A model generated the notes under the pieces. That model did no database searches, was not told where the DNA came from, and saw only the letters and a list, made by a program, of their open reading frames with translations. From Neisseriaceae bacterium (GTDB lineage Bacteria > Pseudomonadota > Gammaproteobacteria > Burkholderiales > Chromobacteriaceae), in the NCBI GenBank assembly GCA_027489245.1, contig JAIYAC010000007.1, positions 153,363 to 217,362 of the forward strand: a DNA stretch of 64,000 nt, read 5' to 3'. The first letter of the stretch is position 1. Every line of letters starts with the position of its first letter. Shown in pieces: positions 35,810 to 45,109 of the stretch. Both the position numbers and the translations under genes were made by a program.

Positions 35810-37191
35810 GCTTTTTTGTCCTTCTGGCGGGCTTGCCACATTTCCTTGAAGCTCTGCTCGGGCATTTCTGGCAGGGCGCGGCCGGGGCGTGACCACGCGC
35901 TGTGGCGGGTCAGGCTTTCCGGCACGATGGGCACCACTTTGCGCATGACCTTGCCGCCGCTATCCATCAGCGACGGGTGCTGGGTGAGGAAGCGCATGGC
36001 CAGCAGGCCCATTTTCTTGGCCGGCTTCAGTGTGCCGGCGTCGAAGGCGCGTTTGCGCTGTAGTACCAGCTGTTCGTGCAGGTTGATCTTCACCGGGCAC
36101 ACATTGCTGCACGAACCACAGGTGGTGCAGGCAAAGGCCATGCTGCCGTGCTTTTTGATGTCGCGGCTGGGGCCCAGGGTAGAGCCGATGGGGCCGGGGA
36201 TGATGTAGCTATAGCTGTGGCCGGTACTGCGGCGGTACACCGGGCAGGTGTTCATGCAGGCACCGCAGCGGATGCAGCGCAGGCTCTGGTAGAAGTCGTC
36301 GTTGCCCAGGATGTCGCTACGGCCGTTGTCCACGATCACGATGTGCATCTGGCCACCGGGGCGGGCTCGGTGGAAGTGCGAGGTGTAGGTGGTAATCGGC
36401 GAGCCGATGGCCGAGCGCGCTAGCAGGCGGGTAAACACGCCCAGGTGTTCCAGCCGCGGAATGATTTTTTCCAGGCCCATGCTGGCGATGTGGATGGGCG
36501 GCAGCGCGGTGCCCAGGTCGGCGTTACCTTCGTTGGTGCACACCACCACGCCACCGGTTTCGGCAATGGCGAAGTTCACGCCAGTCAGGCCGGCGTCGGC
36601 GGTAAGAAAGTGTTCCCGCAGGTTGGCGCGGGCGGCGTGGGTCAGGTAAGTGGGGTCGTTATTGCCCGCCTCGGTGCCCAGCTCGCGGTGGAACAGCTCG
36701 GAGATCTGTTCTTTTTTCAGGTGGATGGCCGGCATCACGATGTGGCTGGGCGGCTCCTGGCGCAGCTGGACGATGCGCTCGCCCAGGTCGGTGTCGATCA
36801 CTTCGATGCCGTGCTGTTCCAGATAGGGGTTCAGCCCGCACTCTTCGGTGAGCATGGACTTGGACTTCACCAGCTTCTTGACACCCTCTGCGGCCAGGAT
36901 GCCTTGCACGATGCGGTTGTGCTCGTCGGCATCGGCCGCCCAGTGCACGGTCACGCCGTTCTTTTCGGCATTGGCCTGGAACTGCAGCAGGTAGTCGTCC
37001 AGCCGCGACAGAGTGTGCGCCTTGATCTGCTGTGCCAGTGCGCGCAGCTGTTCCCATTCCGGCAGCTGCTTGGCCTGCATGTCGCGTTTCTGGCGTACCC
37101 ACCAGATGGCGCTATCGTGCCAGCGCGCTTGTTCGCGGTCTTGCAGGAAGGCGGCGGCGGCTTCGGCGTGGTGAATGTTGTCGTTCTTCAT
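35806..37191 (-). CDS. lutB: Lactate utilization iron-sulfur protein LutB
   Basis: 461 residues from ATG 37191. It couples LUD-type sequence with a ferredoxin domain. Two 4Fe-4S clusters are supported by CIRCGACMNTCPVY and CTTCGSCSNVCPVK. Preceding them are the LUD-like HWAADADEHNRIV and ETGGVVVCTNEGNADL. It is an LldF/LutB homologue. It overlaps lutA (4 nt) and lutC (4 nt). The C-terminal ~80 residues include TQHPSLMDSGGKVMRK. Confidence 0.95.
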   Translation of the reverse strand: MKNDNIHHAEAAAAFLQDREQARWHDSAIWWVRQKRDMQAKQLPEWEQLRALAQQIKAHTLSRLDDYLLQFQANAEKNGVTVHWAADADEHNRIVQGILAAEGVKKLVKSKSMLTEECGLNPYLEQHGIEVIDTDLGERIVQLRQEPPSHIVMPAIHLKKEQISELFHRELGTEAGNNDPTYLTHAARANLREHFLTADAGLTGVNFAIAETGGVVVCTNEGNADLGTALPPIHIASMGLEKIIPRLEHLGVFTRLLARSAIGSPITTYTSHFHRARPGGQMHIVIVDNGRSDILGNDDFYQSLRCIRCGACMNTCPVYRRSTGHSYSYIIPGPIGSTLGPSRDIKKHGSMAFACTTCGSCSNVCPVKINLHEQLVLQRKRAFDAGTLKPAKKMGLLAMRFLTQHPSLMDSGGKVMRKVVPIVPESLTRHSAWSRPGRALPEMPEQSFKEMWQARQKDKKA

Positions 37192-37943
37192 GCTGCACCC
37201 CCACGGCCGGTAAGGATTTCGACGATATGCAGCGGGCGGATGGGGCGGCAACGGTGGCGGATAATGCCGCCCATGTGCATCAGGCACGACGGGTCGGCGC
37301 CCACGATGTACTGCGCGCCGGTGGCTTCGTGCTGGGCCACGCGGTCTTCGCCCATGGCGACCGATACTTCCGGCTCGTCCACGCTGAATGTGCCGCCAAA
37401 GCCACAGCATTCGTCACGGCGCTCGGGCTGCTTGACCTCGATACCGTCCACCAGCTGCAGAATGCGCTCCAGCCGCGAGTGGTAGGGAATCATCAGCTCG
37501 GATGGGGCTGCGTGGTGCAGCTCGCGCAGGCCGTGGCAGCTTTGGTGGATGGACACGGTATGCGGGAAGTACACCGGCTTGGGCAGCTTTTCTACCTTCA
37601 GCACGTCCTGCAGGAACTCCACGATTTCATACACGCGTGGCTGCATGGCCTGGTAGTCGCTGTCGCCAGACAGGTACCAGCCATAGTGGTGCTTGACGTG
37701 CGAGGTGCAGCTGCCGGATGGCGACACGATGTAATCGTAATCTTTGAAAATACCGGTAAAACGACGCGCCGCATCACAGGCGCCCTGGCTGTCGCCGTTA
37801 TTGCTTAAAGGTTGGCCGCAACAGGACTGTGCCAGCGGGTAGTGCACGTCCACGCCGTAGCCTTCCAGCAGCTCGGCGGTGGCCATGGCCACGTGCGGGT
37901 ACAGTTCGTTGACGAAACAGGGGATGAAAAGGGCGACTTTCAT
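37188..37943 (-). CDS. lutA: Lactate utilization protein LutA (cysteine-rich Fe-S)
   Basis: 251 residues from ATG 37943 (MKVALFIPCF). It has two CCG domains (PCF...QSCCGQPLSN and HQSCHGLREL...DECCGFGGTFSVDEPEVSVAMGEDRV), which hold an Fe-S cluster, as in LutA/LldE. It leads lutA-lutB-lutC. A repeat copy lies inside it (37811-37820). No dedicated lactate permease or lutR regulator is adjacent, unlike many lut loci. Confidence 0.95.
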   Translation of the reverse strand: MKVALFIPCFVNELYPHVAMATAELLEGYGVDVHYPLAQSCCGQPLSNNGDSQGACDAARRFTGIFKDYDYIVSPSGSCTSHVKHHYGWYLSGDSDYQAMQPRVYEIVEFLQDVLKVEKLPKPVYFPHTVSIHQSCHGLRELHHAAPSELMIPYHSRLERILQLVDGIEVKQPERRDECCGFGGTFSVDEPEVSVAMGEDRVAQHEATGAQYIVGADPSCLMHMGGIIRHRCRPIRPLHIVEILTGRGGAA

Positions 37944-38043
37944 GGCGGTGTGCAGTTCTCCGGCGCAATGCCCACTAGGGCTTGTCCTGATTAAAGCCGC
38001 CCCTGCGCCGGATGCCAATGCGGATTTACCCTTGCGCGCTGGC

Positions 38044-38922
38044 TTACACCGGGTCGATGTGGGTCATCACGTCCAGCACCGGGTGGCTTGCTACCACGCG
38101 GTCGCGGGCCTGGGCGGCAATGTCGTGGCCCTGGCGCACGGTCAGGCTGCCGTCGATTTCCAGGTGCACATCTACCTGGATATGGTCGCCCAGGCGGCGG
38201 GTGCGCAGGTCGTGGATGCCTTGCACGCCGGGGGTGGCCAGCAGTGCCTGGCGGATGGCTGCCACGGTGTCGTCGTCGGCGGCGCGGTCCATCAGGTCGT
38301 GCAGTGCATCCCAGGCAAACTGCCAGCCGGCACGGCCAACCATGAAGCCCACCAGCGCGGCGGCCAGCGGGTCCAGCCAGGTGTAGCCCAGCAGGTTGCC
38401 GCCAATGCCGACAGCCACCACCAGCGAGGAGGCGGCATCGGCACGCGCATGCCAGGCATTGGCTACCAGCATGCTGGATTTCACGCGGGTCGCCACTGCC
38501 AGCATGTAGCGGAACAGGCCCTCTTTCGATAGCAGGGTAAACAGCGCCACGTACAGCGCCAGCGGATGCACGGGCGCCAGGGCGGTATGGCTGATGATCT
38601 TGTTGCCCGCGCCCCACAGCATGCTGCAGCCTGCGGCCAACAGCAGGGCACCCAGTACCAGCGACGCGGCGGTTTCGTAACGATAATGGCCGTACTGGTG
38701 GTCGTGGTCGGGGGCCTTGCTGCTGTGCTTGCGCGCCAGCAGGGCAACAAAATCGGCCAGCAGGTCGGACAGCGAGTGCAGTGCATCGGCGATCAGCGCT
38801 TGCGAGCCAGCAAACACACCGGCCAGCAGCTGGGCATTGGTCAGCACGACATTCACGGCCACGCTCACCCACAGGCTGCGTTGGGCGGCTTGCTGTTGCG
38901 GGTTGGTGGCTGGGCTGGTCAT
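38044..38922 (-). CDS. Cation diffusion facilitator (CDF) metal exporter
   Basis: 292 residues from ATG 38922. It has six TM helices and a cytosolic C-terminal domain. The zinc-site motifs are DALHSLSDLLADFVAL in TM2 and NAWHARADAASS in TM5. A His-rich loop DHDHQYGHYRYE and a conserved C-terminal metal-binding domain (HDLRTRRLGDHIQVDVHLEIDG, about 22 residues) follow. It resembles the FieF/MamM branch, which exports Fe/Zn; the metal cannot be assigned from sequence. It is monocistronic. Confidence 0.92.
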   Translation of the reverse strand: MTSPATNPQQQAAQRSLWVSVAVNVVLTNAQLLAGVFAGSQALIADALHSLSDLLADFVALLARKHSSKAPDHDHQYGHYRYETAASLVLGALLLAAGCSMLWGAGNKIISHTALAPVHPLALYVALFTLLSKEGLFRYMLAVATRVKSSMLVANAWHARADAASSLVVAVGIGGNLLGYTWLDPLAAALVGFMVGRAGWQFAWDALHDLMDRAADDDTVAAIRQALLATPGVQGIHDLRTRRLGDHIQVDVHLEIDGSLTVRQGHDIAAQARDRVVASHPVLDVMTHIDPV

Positions 38923-38971
38923 GGTGTTCTCGCAAAAAGCGGCAGTATGCCGCAGGGGGCTGATGGCAAGC

Positions 38972-39538
38972 TTAAGGTGCCAGCCCGCCATCGTGGCGGG
39001 TGTCGGGCTCGTCCAGCGGTGGCAGTGTGCCCAGCAGGTCGGTGAGCAGGCTTTGCGTCAGCCAGCCGGGTACGCCTTGTATCTGCCAGCCGGCTTTGTC
39101 TGCACACAGCGCCAGCGTGCGCAAGAAGCGGTGAAAGCCGGCACGGCTCTGGCGCATATTGATGTTCTGCGGCCCCACGGTAAAGCTGATGCTGGCGTAG
39201 TCGCTGCCGGCCTGGGCATCCAGCCCCGTACATACCGGAATGCTGCCGCTGGCGGGTAGCGCAGGGGAGTTATGCGCGAACTTCATGCCGCCGCCCATGC
39301 CCGGCTGGTCGGCCAGGTCTTCCTCGTTCATGGCCATGCGGTGTTCCAGCGCAATGCGTTGCTCGCTGCTACCCGCCCCCGGCACGCCTTCGCCCGGTAC
39401 GGCGCGGGCAAACAGCGCGGCGATATCCCGCAGGATGGACTGGGTCAGGTAGCGTGTCAGCCATAGCTGGTGGCCGCCGGGCTGTATCAGCACCAGCAGG
39501 CGGTCTTCGGCTTCGAAGTAGGTAAAGGATAGGCTCAT
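38972..39538 (-). CDS. Hypothetical protein
   Basis: 188 residues from ATG 39538 (MSLSFTYFEAEDRLLVLIQPGG). I do not recognise a family. It begins with a short beta-rich, basic-poor segment, has no signal peptide or TM helix, and contains GVPGAGSSEQRIALEHRMAMNEEDLADQ and C-terminal LTDLLGTLPPLDEPDTRHDGG. It is transcribed leftward, 49 nt upstream of the CDF gene, and divergent from srkA, so it could be its operon partner. Confidence 0.7.
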   Translation of the reverse strand: MSLSFTYFEAEDRLLVLIQPGGHQLWLTRYLTQSILRDIAALFARAVPGEGVPGAGSSEQRIALEHRMAMNEEDLADQPGMGGGMKFAHNSPALPASGSIPVCTGLDAQAGSDYASISFTVGPQNINMRQSRAGFHRFLRTLALCADKAGWQIQGVPGWLTQSLLTDLLGTLPPLDEPDTRHDGGLAP

Positions 39539-39575
39539 GCCACGATGGTAAGCCCTGGCGGCTGCCACTGCAAAG

Positions 39576-39585
39576 GTTGGCCGCA
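39576..39585 (+). repeat. 10-bp repeat GTTGGCCGCA (intergenic copy)
   Basis: An exact copy (AAAGGTTGGCCGCA context) in the ~67-bp gap between the divergent hypothetical gene and srkA. Confidence 0.85.
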
Positions 39586-39605
39586 GCCAGTGTGCAGCGC
39601 GCATA

Positions 39606-40604
39606 ATGCCGAGCATGGATACCCTACACCCTTATACCGCGCTCACCCCCGATCTGATGCTGGATGCGGTGGAAAGCAGCGGCTTGCGCTGCGATGGCCG
39701 CATGCTGGCGCTGAACAGCTATGAAAACCGTGTTTATCAGGTAGGCATGGAGGATGGCCCGCCGCTGATTGCCAAGTTTTACCGGCCAGGCCGCTGGCAG
39801 GACGCGCAGATTCTGGAAGAACACGCCTTCGCCCGCCAGCTGCACGACGCCGAAATCCCGGTGGTGGCGCCACTGGCCTTTGCCGGCCAGACGCTGCTGC
39901 AATGGCAGGGCTTTCGCTTTGCCCTGTTTCCACGCCGAGGCGGGCGCGCGCCCGAGCTGGAAGACGAAGCCACACTGGAGTGGCTAGGGCGCTTTCTGGG
40001 GCGCATCCACGCCATTGGCCGCAGCCAGGTTTATCAGCTACGCCCGGCGCTGACGGTGCAAACCTTTGGCCACGACGCGCTGCGTATCATCGAAACCGGC
40101 GGCCACCTGCCCGCGCACCTGGCGGCGCGCTTTAGCCAGGTAGCGCAGGCTGTTATCCGCATGGCCGAGGCGGCTTTTGCCAGCTTGCCGGCGCTGACCA
40201 TGTTGCGCACACACGGCGATTGCCACGCCGGCAATGTGATGTGGACGCCGGACGGCCCGCACTTTGTCGACCTGGACGACAGCCGCATGGCACCGGCTAT
40301 CCAGGATATCTGGATGTTGCTGAGTGGCGAACGCGAGCAGCAGTCGGCGCAGTTGGCCGCCATTCTGGCGGGGTATGAGGAGTTTTGCGATCTAGATTAC
40401 CGCGAGTTGCGGCTGATCGAGCCACTGCGCAGCCTGCGCCTGTTGCACTACTGTGCCTGGCTGTCGGCACGCTGGGCTGACCCAGCTTTCCCTGCGGCCT
40501 TCCCGTGGTTTGGTAGCGAGCACTACTGGCTGGAGCGCATCAACGAGCTGGAGCAGCAGCTGGAAGCCATGCAGCAGCCGCCGTTGTGGTCTATGCCTGC
40601 CTGA
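39606..40604 (+). CDS. srkA: Stress response kinase A
   Basis: 332 residues from ATG 39606; an ATG at 39615 gives MDTLHPYTALTPD. It closely follows SrkA (YihE): LNSYENRVYQV, IAKFYRPGRWQDAQILEEHAFARQL (about 25 residues), and the catalytic loop HGDCHAGNVMW with metal-binding DLDDS. It is a Ser/Thr kinase that in E. coli counteracts MazF-linked death and aids envelope stress survival. It faces the CheY-like gene convergently; a GC-rich stem (40617-40634) without a T-run lies between them. Confidence 0.93.
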   Translation: MPSMDTLHPYTALTPDLMLDAVESSGLRCDGRMLALNSYENRVYQVGMEDGPPLIAKFYRPGRWQDAQILEEHAFARQLHDAEIPVVAPLAFAGQTLLQWQGFRFALFPRRGGRAPELEDEATLEWLGRFLGRIHAIGRSQVYQLRPALTVQTFGHDALRIIETGGHLPAHLAARFSQVAQAVIRMAEAAFASLPALTMLRTHGDCHAGNVMWTPDGPHFVDLDDSRMAPAIQDIWMLLSGEREQQSAQLAAILAGYEEFCDLDYRELRLIEPLRSLRLLHYCAWLSARWADPAFPAAFPWFGSEHYWLERINELEQQLEAMQQPPLWSMPA

Positions 40605-40616
40605 TCGCCCGCATGG

Positions 40617-40634
40617 CCCGGCTGTGCTGCCGGG
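40617..40634 (+). terminator. Weak hairpin after srkA
   Basis: CCCGGC-TGTGCT-GCCGGG between convergent genes. With no T-tract, termination is doubtful. Confidence 0.35.
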
Positions 40635-40648
40635 TTAGCGCCTCCTGC

Positions 40649-41017
40649 TTACTGCCGCAATAGCGCATTCACCGCCTTCAGTAATAGCGGGGGCTGCAGT
40701 GGCTTGGTTAGCCAGGCGGTGGCCCCGGCGGCGCGGCCGGCGGCTTTCATGCTGTCGCTCAGCTCGGTCGTGACCATGATCACCGGCACCTGCACCAATG
40801 CCGGGCGCTGGCGCAGCGTGCGGATAAACTCCAGGCCGTTCATCTCCGGCATGTTCAGGTCGCTGATGATCAGCGACGGCGTGTGTTTGTCCAGCTGTAG
40901 CAAGCCGGCCTTGCCGTTTTCTGCCTGCAGCACTTTATAGCCGGCGTCGCTCAGGGCTTCGCAAGAGATTTGTCTGAGTACCGGAGAGTCGTCTACCACC
41001 AGGATAATGTGTTTCAT
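40649..41017 (-). CDS. CheY-like single-domain response regulator
   Basis: 122 residues from ATG 41017; the longer start adds a non-homologous N-terminus. A receiver domain alone: the Asp pair at 9-10, phospho-acceptor Asp53 (SDLNMPEMNG), Thr83/84 and the conserved Lys105 (TKPLQP). There is no output domain. It may be a CheY-type motor or signal partner, or a phosphorelay intermediate; no kinase is adjacent. Its N-terminus MKHIILVVDDS fits the PilG/CheY class. Confidence 0.9.
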   Translation of the reverse strand: MKHIILVVDDSPVLRQISCEALSDAGYKVLQAENGKAGLLQLDKHTPSLIISDLNMPEMNGLEFIRTLRQRPALVQVPVIMVTTELSDSMKAAGRAAGATAWLTKPLQPPLLLKAVNALLRQ

Positions 41018-41078
41018 TGTTTTCCCTGTCTGCCCGGCCCGGCGCGGTTGTCTGTGACCTGCTTCTCTTACCATGCTA

Positions 41079-41088
41079 GTTGGCCGCA
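41079..41088 (+). repeat. 10-bp repeat GTTGGCCGCA (intergenic copy)
   Basis: An exact copy between the CheY-like gene and lysC, in the former's upstream region. Confidence 0.85.
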
Positions 41089-41280
41089 CCGGCCTGTCAA
41101 ATGATGCATACAGTTGCTGTTGGTTTTCAATGTTATTTTGTATCCATTCAACCGCCATCCCCTGTGTGCCGCATGGCAGCAAAAAAGCAGGGCAAATGCG
41201 CTACAAGTGCCTTGCCATAAGGGGGTGTATCGGGACAGAATCATTGTCCGACATCCCAACCCTATTCAAGAAAATAAAAC

Positions 41281-42507
41281 ATGGCACTTATCGTACAAAA
41301 GTACGGCGGTACCTCGATGGGCTCCCCCGAGCGCATCAAGAACGTGGCCCGCCGTGTCGCCAAATGGAAAGCCCAGGGACATGATGTAGTGGTGGTGGTT
41401 TCGGCCATGAGTGGTGAAACCAACCGCCTGATCGCCCTGGCTAAAGAGCTACAAGAGTACCCGGACCCACGCGAGCTCGACGTGGTGATCTCTACCGGCG
41501 AGCAAGTCACCATCGGCCTCTTGGCCATGGCGCTGAAAGAAATCGGCGTCAATGCCAAAAGCTACTGCGGCTGGCAAGTGCGTGTGGTAACGGACAGTGC
41601 CCACACCAAGGCCCGCATCCAGTCTATCGACGAAGCCGCCATGCGCGCCGACCTGAACGCTGGTCGCGTGGTCGTCGTGGCCGGTTTCCAGGGCCTGGAC
41701 GAAGAAGGCAATATCACCACGCTGGGCCGTGGTGGTTCCGATACCTCGGCCGTGGCCATGGCTGCCGCGCTGAAAGCTGACGAATGCCAGATCTATACCG
41801 ACGTGGACGGTGTGTACACCACCGACCCGCGCGTGGTGCCGGAAGCCCGCCGCCTGAAGACCATCACCTTTGAAGAGATGATCGAAATGGCCAGCCTGGG
41901 CTCCAAGATCCTGCAGATTCGCTCTGTAGAGTTTGCCGGCAAATACAAAGTACGCCTGCGCGTGCTCTCCAGCTTTGAAGACGAGGGCGAAGGCACACTG
42001 ATTACGTTTGAGGAAGATGAGAACATGGAAAAGGCCGTAGTGGCAGGTATTGCGTTTGACCGTAACGAAGCACGCATCAACGTGAAAGGCGTGCCGGACA
42101 AGCCAGGCATCGCTTACCAGATTCTGGGCCCGATTGCCGATGCCAATATCGAAGTGGACATGATCATCCAGAACGTGGGCGAAAACGGCACTACCGACTT
42201 CTCTTTCACCGTACCGCGTGGCGAATACCAGCAGGCGCTGGCCATCCTGCGTGATGTGCAGACCCATATCGGCGCCGGCAAGATCGACTCCGACGACAAG
42301 GTAGCCAAAGTGTCCATCGTGGGCGTGGGCATGCGTTCGCATTGCGGCGTAGCCTCCACCATGTTCCGCACGCTGGCGGAAGAGGGCATCAATATCCAGA
42401 TGATTTCCACCTCTGAAATCAAGGTATCGGTACTGATTGACGAGAAGTACCTGGAGCTGGCCGTGCGCGTGCTGCACAAGGTATTTGGCCTGGATCAGCC
42501 TGCATAG
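41281..42507 (+). CDS. lysC: Aspartokinase
   Basis: 408 residues. It phosphorylates aspartate at the entry to lysine, threonine and methionine synthesis. It shows [58 protein letters not shown] and two tandem ACT domains (about 260-400) for feedback control, the Corynebacterium/Pseudomonas-type class. Its C-terminal ACT has [38 protein letters not shown] (block). It is followed by a tRNA operon, and shares a pathway with hom and thrC 13-15 kb away. Confidence 0.98.
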   Translation: MALIVQKYGGTSMGSPERIKNVARRVAKWKAQGHDVVVVVSAMSGETNRLIALAKELQEYPDPRELDVVISTGEQVTIGLLAMALKEIGVNAKSYCGWQVRVVTDSAHTKARIQSIDEAAMRADLNAGRVVVVAGFQGLDEEGNITTLGRGGSDTSAVAMAAALKADECQIYTDVDGVYTTDPRVVPEARRLKTITFEEMIEMASLGSKILQIRSVEFAGKYKVRLRVLSSFEDEGEGTLITFEEDENMEKAVVAGIAFDRNEARINVKGVPDKPGIAYQILGPIADANIEVDMIIQNVGENGTTDFSFTVPRGEYQQALAILRDVQTHIGAGKIDSDDKVAKVSIVGVGMRSHCGVASTMFRTLAEEGINIQMISTSEIKVSVLIDEKYLELAVRVLHKVFGLDQPA

Positions 42508-42529
42508 GCAAAATTATTGCAAGTAGTGG

Positions 42530-42558
42530 TTGACAGAAGGCTAAGTGTTAATTAATAT
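42530..42558 (+). promoter_or_regulatory. Sigma-70 promoter of the tRNA operon
   Basis: TTGACA (42530-42535), 17-bp spacer, TAATAT (42553-42558): a near-consensus promoter 14 bp before tRNA-Ser. Confidence 0.88.
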
Positions 42559-42572
42559 GGCGTTCTGTTGAC

Positions 42573-42666
42573 GGAGAAATGGCCGAGAGGTCGAAGGCAC
42601 TTCCCTGCTAAGGAAGCATACGGGCTTAAACCTGTATCGAGGGTTCGAATCCCTCTTTCTCCGCCA
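42573..42666 (+). tRNA. tRNA-Ser (anticodon GCT)
   Basis: 94 nt with the long variable arm of class II tRNA. GGAGAAA/TTTCTCC acceptor, GCT anticodon in CTTCCCTGCTAAGGAAG, GGTTCGAAT T loop, encoded CCA. Confidence 0.96.
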
Positions 42667-42672
42667 CACAGC

Positions 42673-42749
42673 GCACCCGTAGCTCAGTTGGATAGAGTAT
42701 TTGGCTACGAACCAAAGGGTCGGGCGTTCGAATCGCTCCGGGTGCGCCA
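42673..42749 (+). tRNA. tRNA-Arg (anticodon ACG)
   Basis: 77 nt. Acceptor GCACCCG/CGGGTGC, anticodon loop CTACGAA (ACG, whose wobble A is normally edited to inosine), T loop TTCGAAT, encoded CCA. Confidence 0.96.
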
Positions 42750-42753
42750 CTAG

Positions 42754-42829
42754 GTCCCCATCGTCTAGAGGCCTAGGACATCGCCCTTTCACGGCGGTAA
42801 CCGGGGTTCGAATCCCCGTGGGGACGCCA
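42754..42829 (+). tRNA. tRNA-Glu (anticodon TTC)
   Basis: 76 nt. Acceptor GTCCCCA/TGGGGAC, anticodon TTC in loop CTTTCAC, T arm GGGGTTCGAATCCCC, encoded CCA. Confidence 0.96.
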
Positions 42830-42837
42830 GTTTCAGT

Positions 42838-42865
42838 AAAAAAGCCACCTTCGGGTGGCTTTTTT
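42838..42865 (+). terminator. tRNA operon terminator
   Basis: Stem AAAAAAGCCACC/GGTGGCTTTTTT with a TTCG tetraloop, an intrinsic terminator. Confidence 0.94.
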
Positions 42866-42946
42866 GCGTTTGTTTTTCGCAGCAGAGACGTGCGCGGTGA
42901 AGGTGGCATCTAGCGGTGTTGACGGTTCTGTGGCCCTATTTGAATG

Positions 42947-42979
42947 AAAAAAGCCCTTTCGTACGCGAAAGGGCTTTTT
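42947..42979 (-). terminator. Bidirectional terminator before DUF1615 gene end
   Basis: Stem AAAAAAGCCCTTTCG/CGAAAGGGCTTTTT, read leftward after the DUF1615 gene at 42994. Confidence 0.92.
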
Positions 42980-42993
42980 GTTGCGGCTGGCGA

Positions 42994-44241
42994 TCAGCGC
43001 CGCACCAGGCAGCGCTGGTAGCGGCCATCGACACGGTCGGCAAACCAGGCGGTAGTGAGCTTGCGGGTGATCTTGGGGCTGTGCAGGCGAATGTCCGGCA
43101 TCAGTTCGCGCGGCGCTTTGCGACCTTGTTGCTGGTCAGCTAGCTGCATGATGCGGCTATAGAGCGGTGTTTGCGCGAAGCCGGCGCTTTTTTCCTGTTT
43201 CAGGTCACGCAGCATGTCGGCGTCGCTCAGCCCCACGCGGCTGCGTAACTTGGCCAGTGCTTGCTGGGTGCTGCTGGCATCGCGGCCGGGTTGGCCGTTC
43301 TGGTAGCGCAGCAGGTCGCCATCCAGCGCCAGTTTGCTGCCACTGAGGCTGGCCACGGCTTGCTGGAAGGCGGCATTGCGGCTGGCGTAGCGCCCGGCGT
43401 TGAAATCGGCAAAGCGGTAACGCATGTCGGTATACGGGGCAGGGTATTGCAGCAAGATGGCGCTACCGAAATAGATGCCCCCTTTGCGGCTGAATACTTC
43501 ATCGCGGATGCTGCCACTGCGCGCGTAGGGGTAGGGCCAGGCGCGCACGTGTGCTTCGGCAAACTCTACGCTGACCTGCATGGGGCCGCCGGTGCGGATG
43601 GGGTTTTTCATGCCGACAGGCAAGCCCAGCTTTTGCGCCTCGGACGACATGTCTTCAAACAGGTCGTTCATTTCTTTTTCGGTGCGCAGGCTGTCGATGC
43701 GTTCCTTGTAGCTCTGGCCGTTCGGCGACTTCTTCAGGAAGGCGGTTTTGACCAAGGCAAGCGGGATGTAGTAGTTGTCGACCTTGTCATTGATCTTGCC
43801 CCAGACAATTTTGGGCAGGCCCGGCACGACCGGGTCGGCCTGAAAGGTGGACTCTTGCTCGATAACGGCAATCACCGCGCAGTAGTTTTCGGCGGTGTGC
43901 GGTATCTGCAGGCTGGTAAATGCCGATACCAGGTCGTCGCGCCAGCCGCTGCGTGGTTTTACGTAGTCGGGCAGCAGCTTGTCCAGCAGCGCCTTGGGGT
44001 TGGCCGCAGCGGGTTTGGGCGGGGACGTGACGATAACGGGCGGGGCAGGTGGTACGGGCGGTATGGCAGGGACCACCGGCACAGTGCTGACGGGTGCGCT
44101 GGCCGGTGCGGGCAGCGTGCTGCTGGGCGCGTTTTGCTGAATGATCGGGGCGGGGACCGGCTGGCTGGCCAGCGGGCTGACCGGTGTGGCACAGGCGGCC
44201 AACATGCCGCTGCTGCCGAGCAGGCAGAGGAGTTTTTTCAT
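42994..44241 (-). CDS. DUF1615 lipoprotein
   Basis: 415 residues from ATG 44241. Lipoprotein with lipobox LAAC (Cys17), then a long Pro/Ala/Val-rich linker (~20-85). The conserved DUF1615 domain has NYCAVIAVIEQESTFQADPVVPGLPKIVWGKI and RTGGPMQVSVEFAEAHV (lysozyme-like pattern with Glu in the EQES motif). A lytic transglycosylase-like wall role is often suspected for the family, but is not shown. A repeat copy is at 43999-44008, inside the linker, where it encodes Ala/Ala. Confidence 0.83.
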   Translation of the reverse strand: MKKLLCLLGSSGMLAACATPVSPLASQPVPAPIIQQNAPSSTLPAPASAPVSTVPVVPAIPPVPPAPPVIVTSPPKPAAANPKALLDKLLPDYVKPRSGWRDDLVSAFTSLQIPHTAENYCAVIAVIEQESTFQADPVVPGLPKIVWGKINDKVDNYYIPLALVKTAFLKKSPNGQSYKERIDSLRTEKEMNDLFEDMSSEAQKLGLPVGMKNPIRTGGPMQVSVEFAEAHVRAWPYPYARSGSIRDEVFSRKGGIYFGSAILLQYPAPYTDMRYRFADFNAGRYASRNAAFQQAVASLSGSKLALDGDLLRYQNGQPGRDASSTQQALAKLRSRVGLSDADMLRDLKQEKSAGFAQTPLYSRIMQLADQQQGRKAPRELMPDIRLHSPKITRKLTTAWFADRVDGRYQRCLVRR

Positions 44242-44353
44242 GGTGCAGGGCCAGAATGCAATGCGGCATTCTAGCCCAGTGTGCTTTCGCGCCGCTAACA
44301 AAACCCCTGTGTCCGTCTGGGCTCAGGTGTGCTGCGTGTTTTGCTAGTGGCGT

Positions 44354-45097
44354 TTAGCTGTAGCGCTTGAGGATGCGCTGATATTCGCCGTTTTGCTGTA
44401 TCAACTTCAGGCCCTGGTTAAAGACGTCACGCAGGGCAGGCTGGCGAAACAGCACGCGGTAGGGCAGCTTGATGAAAATGTCGTGGTAGCTGACTGGCAA
44501 GGGGGTTTCGCCAAAGTCGGTCTGCATGCGCTTATTCATGTAGTTGAAGATGCGGTGGTCCGCTACCACCACGTCCACGCTGCCACGGTATAGCAGGCGG
44601 TTCTGGTCTATCTGGTTGCCGGTTTCGTGATAATCGGGGTGTTTGTTTGCCAAGGCGGCAAATTCGCTACCCAGGTATTGCCCGGCTAGCGGGAAGGCGG
44701 AGATGCTGTAGCTGGCCAGGTCGGCAATGCGGTGAATAGCCAGACGCCGCTGCGCCAGGGTAATGGCCTTGTCTTCGTAGCTGATATACACATCGGAATA
44801 AGCCCCTTTGGCACCCGACTCCGGCACGATGGTGGCCACCGCGTCTATCTTGCGGTCCACCAGGGCTTGCGGCAGGCGCTTTTGCGACAGGAATACCGGC
44901 TTCATGTCGTATTGCCGGCTTTTCAGTGCCGCCCGGATGATATCCAGCTCGATGCCGGCCTCCAGCTGCGGAATGACATAGGGTTCCAGCGACTCGCCAA
45001 ATGCCACGGTGACGGTGGTTTGGTGCGGGCCTGCCAGGGTGGCTTGGCAGGCCAGCGTGAGCAGTGTTGCCGCCAGCCAATGCGGTGAAACAGCCAT
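44354..45097 (-). CDS. Periplasmic solute-binding protein (family 3) paired with a chemoreceptor
   Basis: 247 residues with a signal peptide (cleavage near TLAG). Family 3 (amino acid-type) binding-protein fold: VTVAFGESLEPYVIPQLEAGIELDIIRAALKSR, ATIVPESGAKGAYSDVYISYEDKAITLA and VDVVVADHRIFNYMNKR. No ABC permease or ATPase is near. It lies 12 bp downstream of a chemoreceptor gene on the same strand, implying it presents a ligand to that receptor rather than serving uptake. The ligand is unknown. Confidence 0.85.
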   Translation of the reverse strand: MAVSPHWLAATLLTLACQATLAGPHQTTVTVAFGESLEPYVIPQLEAGIELDIIRAALKSRQYDMKPVFLSQKRLPQALVDRKIDAVATIVPESGAKGAYSDVYISYEDKAITLAQRRLAIHRIADLASYSISAFPLAGQYLGSEFAALANKHPDYHETGNQIDQNRLLYRGSVDVVVADHRIFNYMNKRMQTDFGETPLPVSYHDIFIKLPYRVLFRQPALRDVFNQGLKLIQQNGEYQRILKRYS

Positions 45098-45109
45098 GTT
45101 CAGCCTTGT

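Noticed and set aside
42573..42829. tRNA operon as an integration site
   Set aside because: No integrase, att duplication or foreign DNA beside it.
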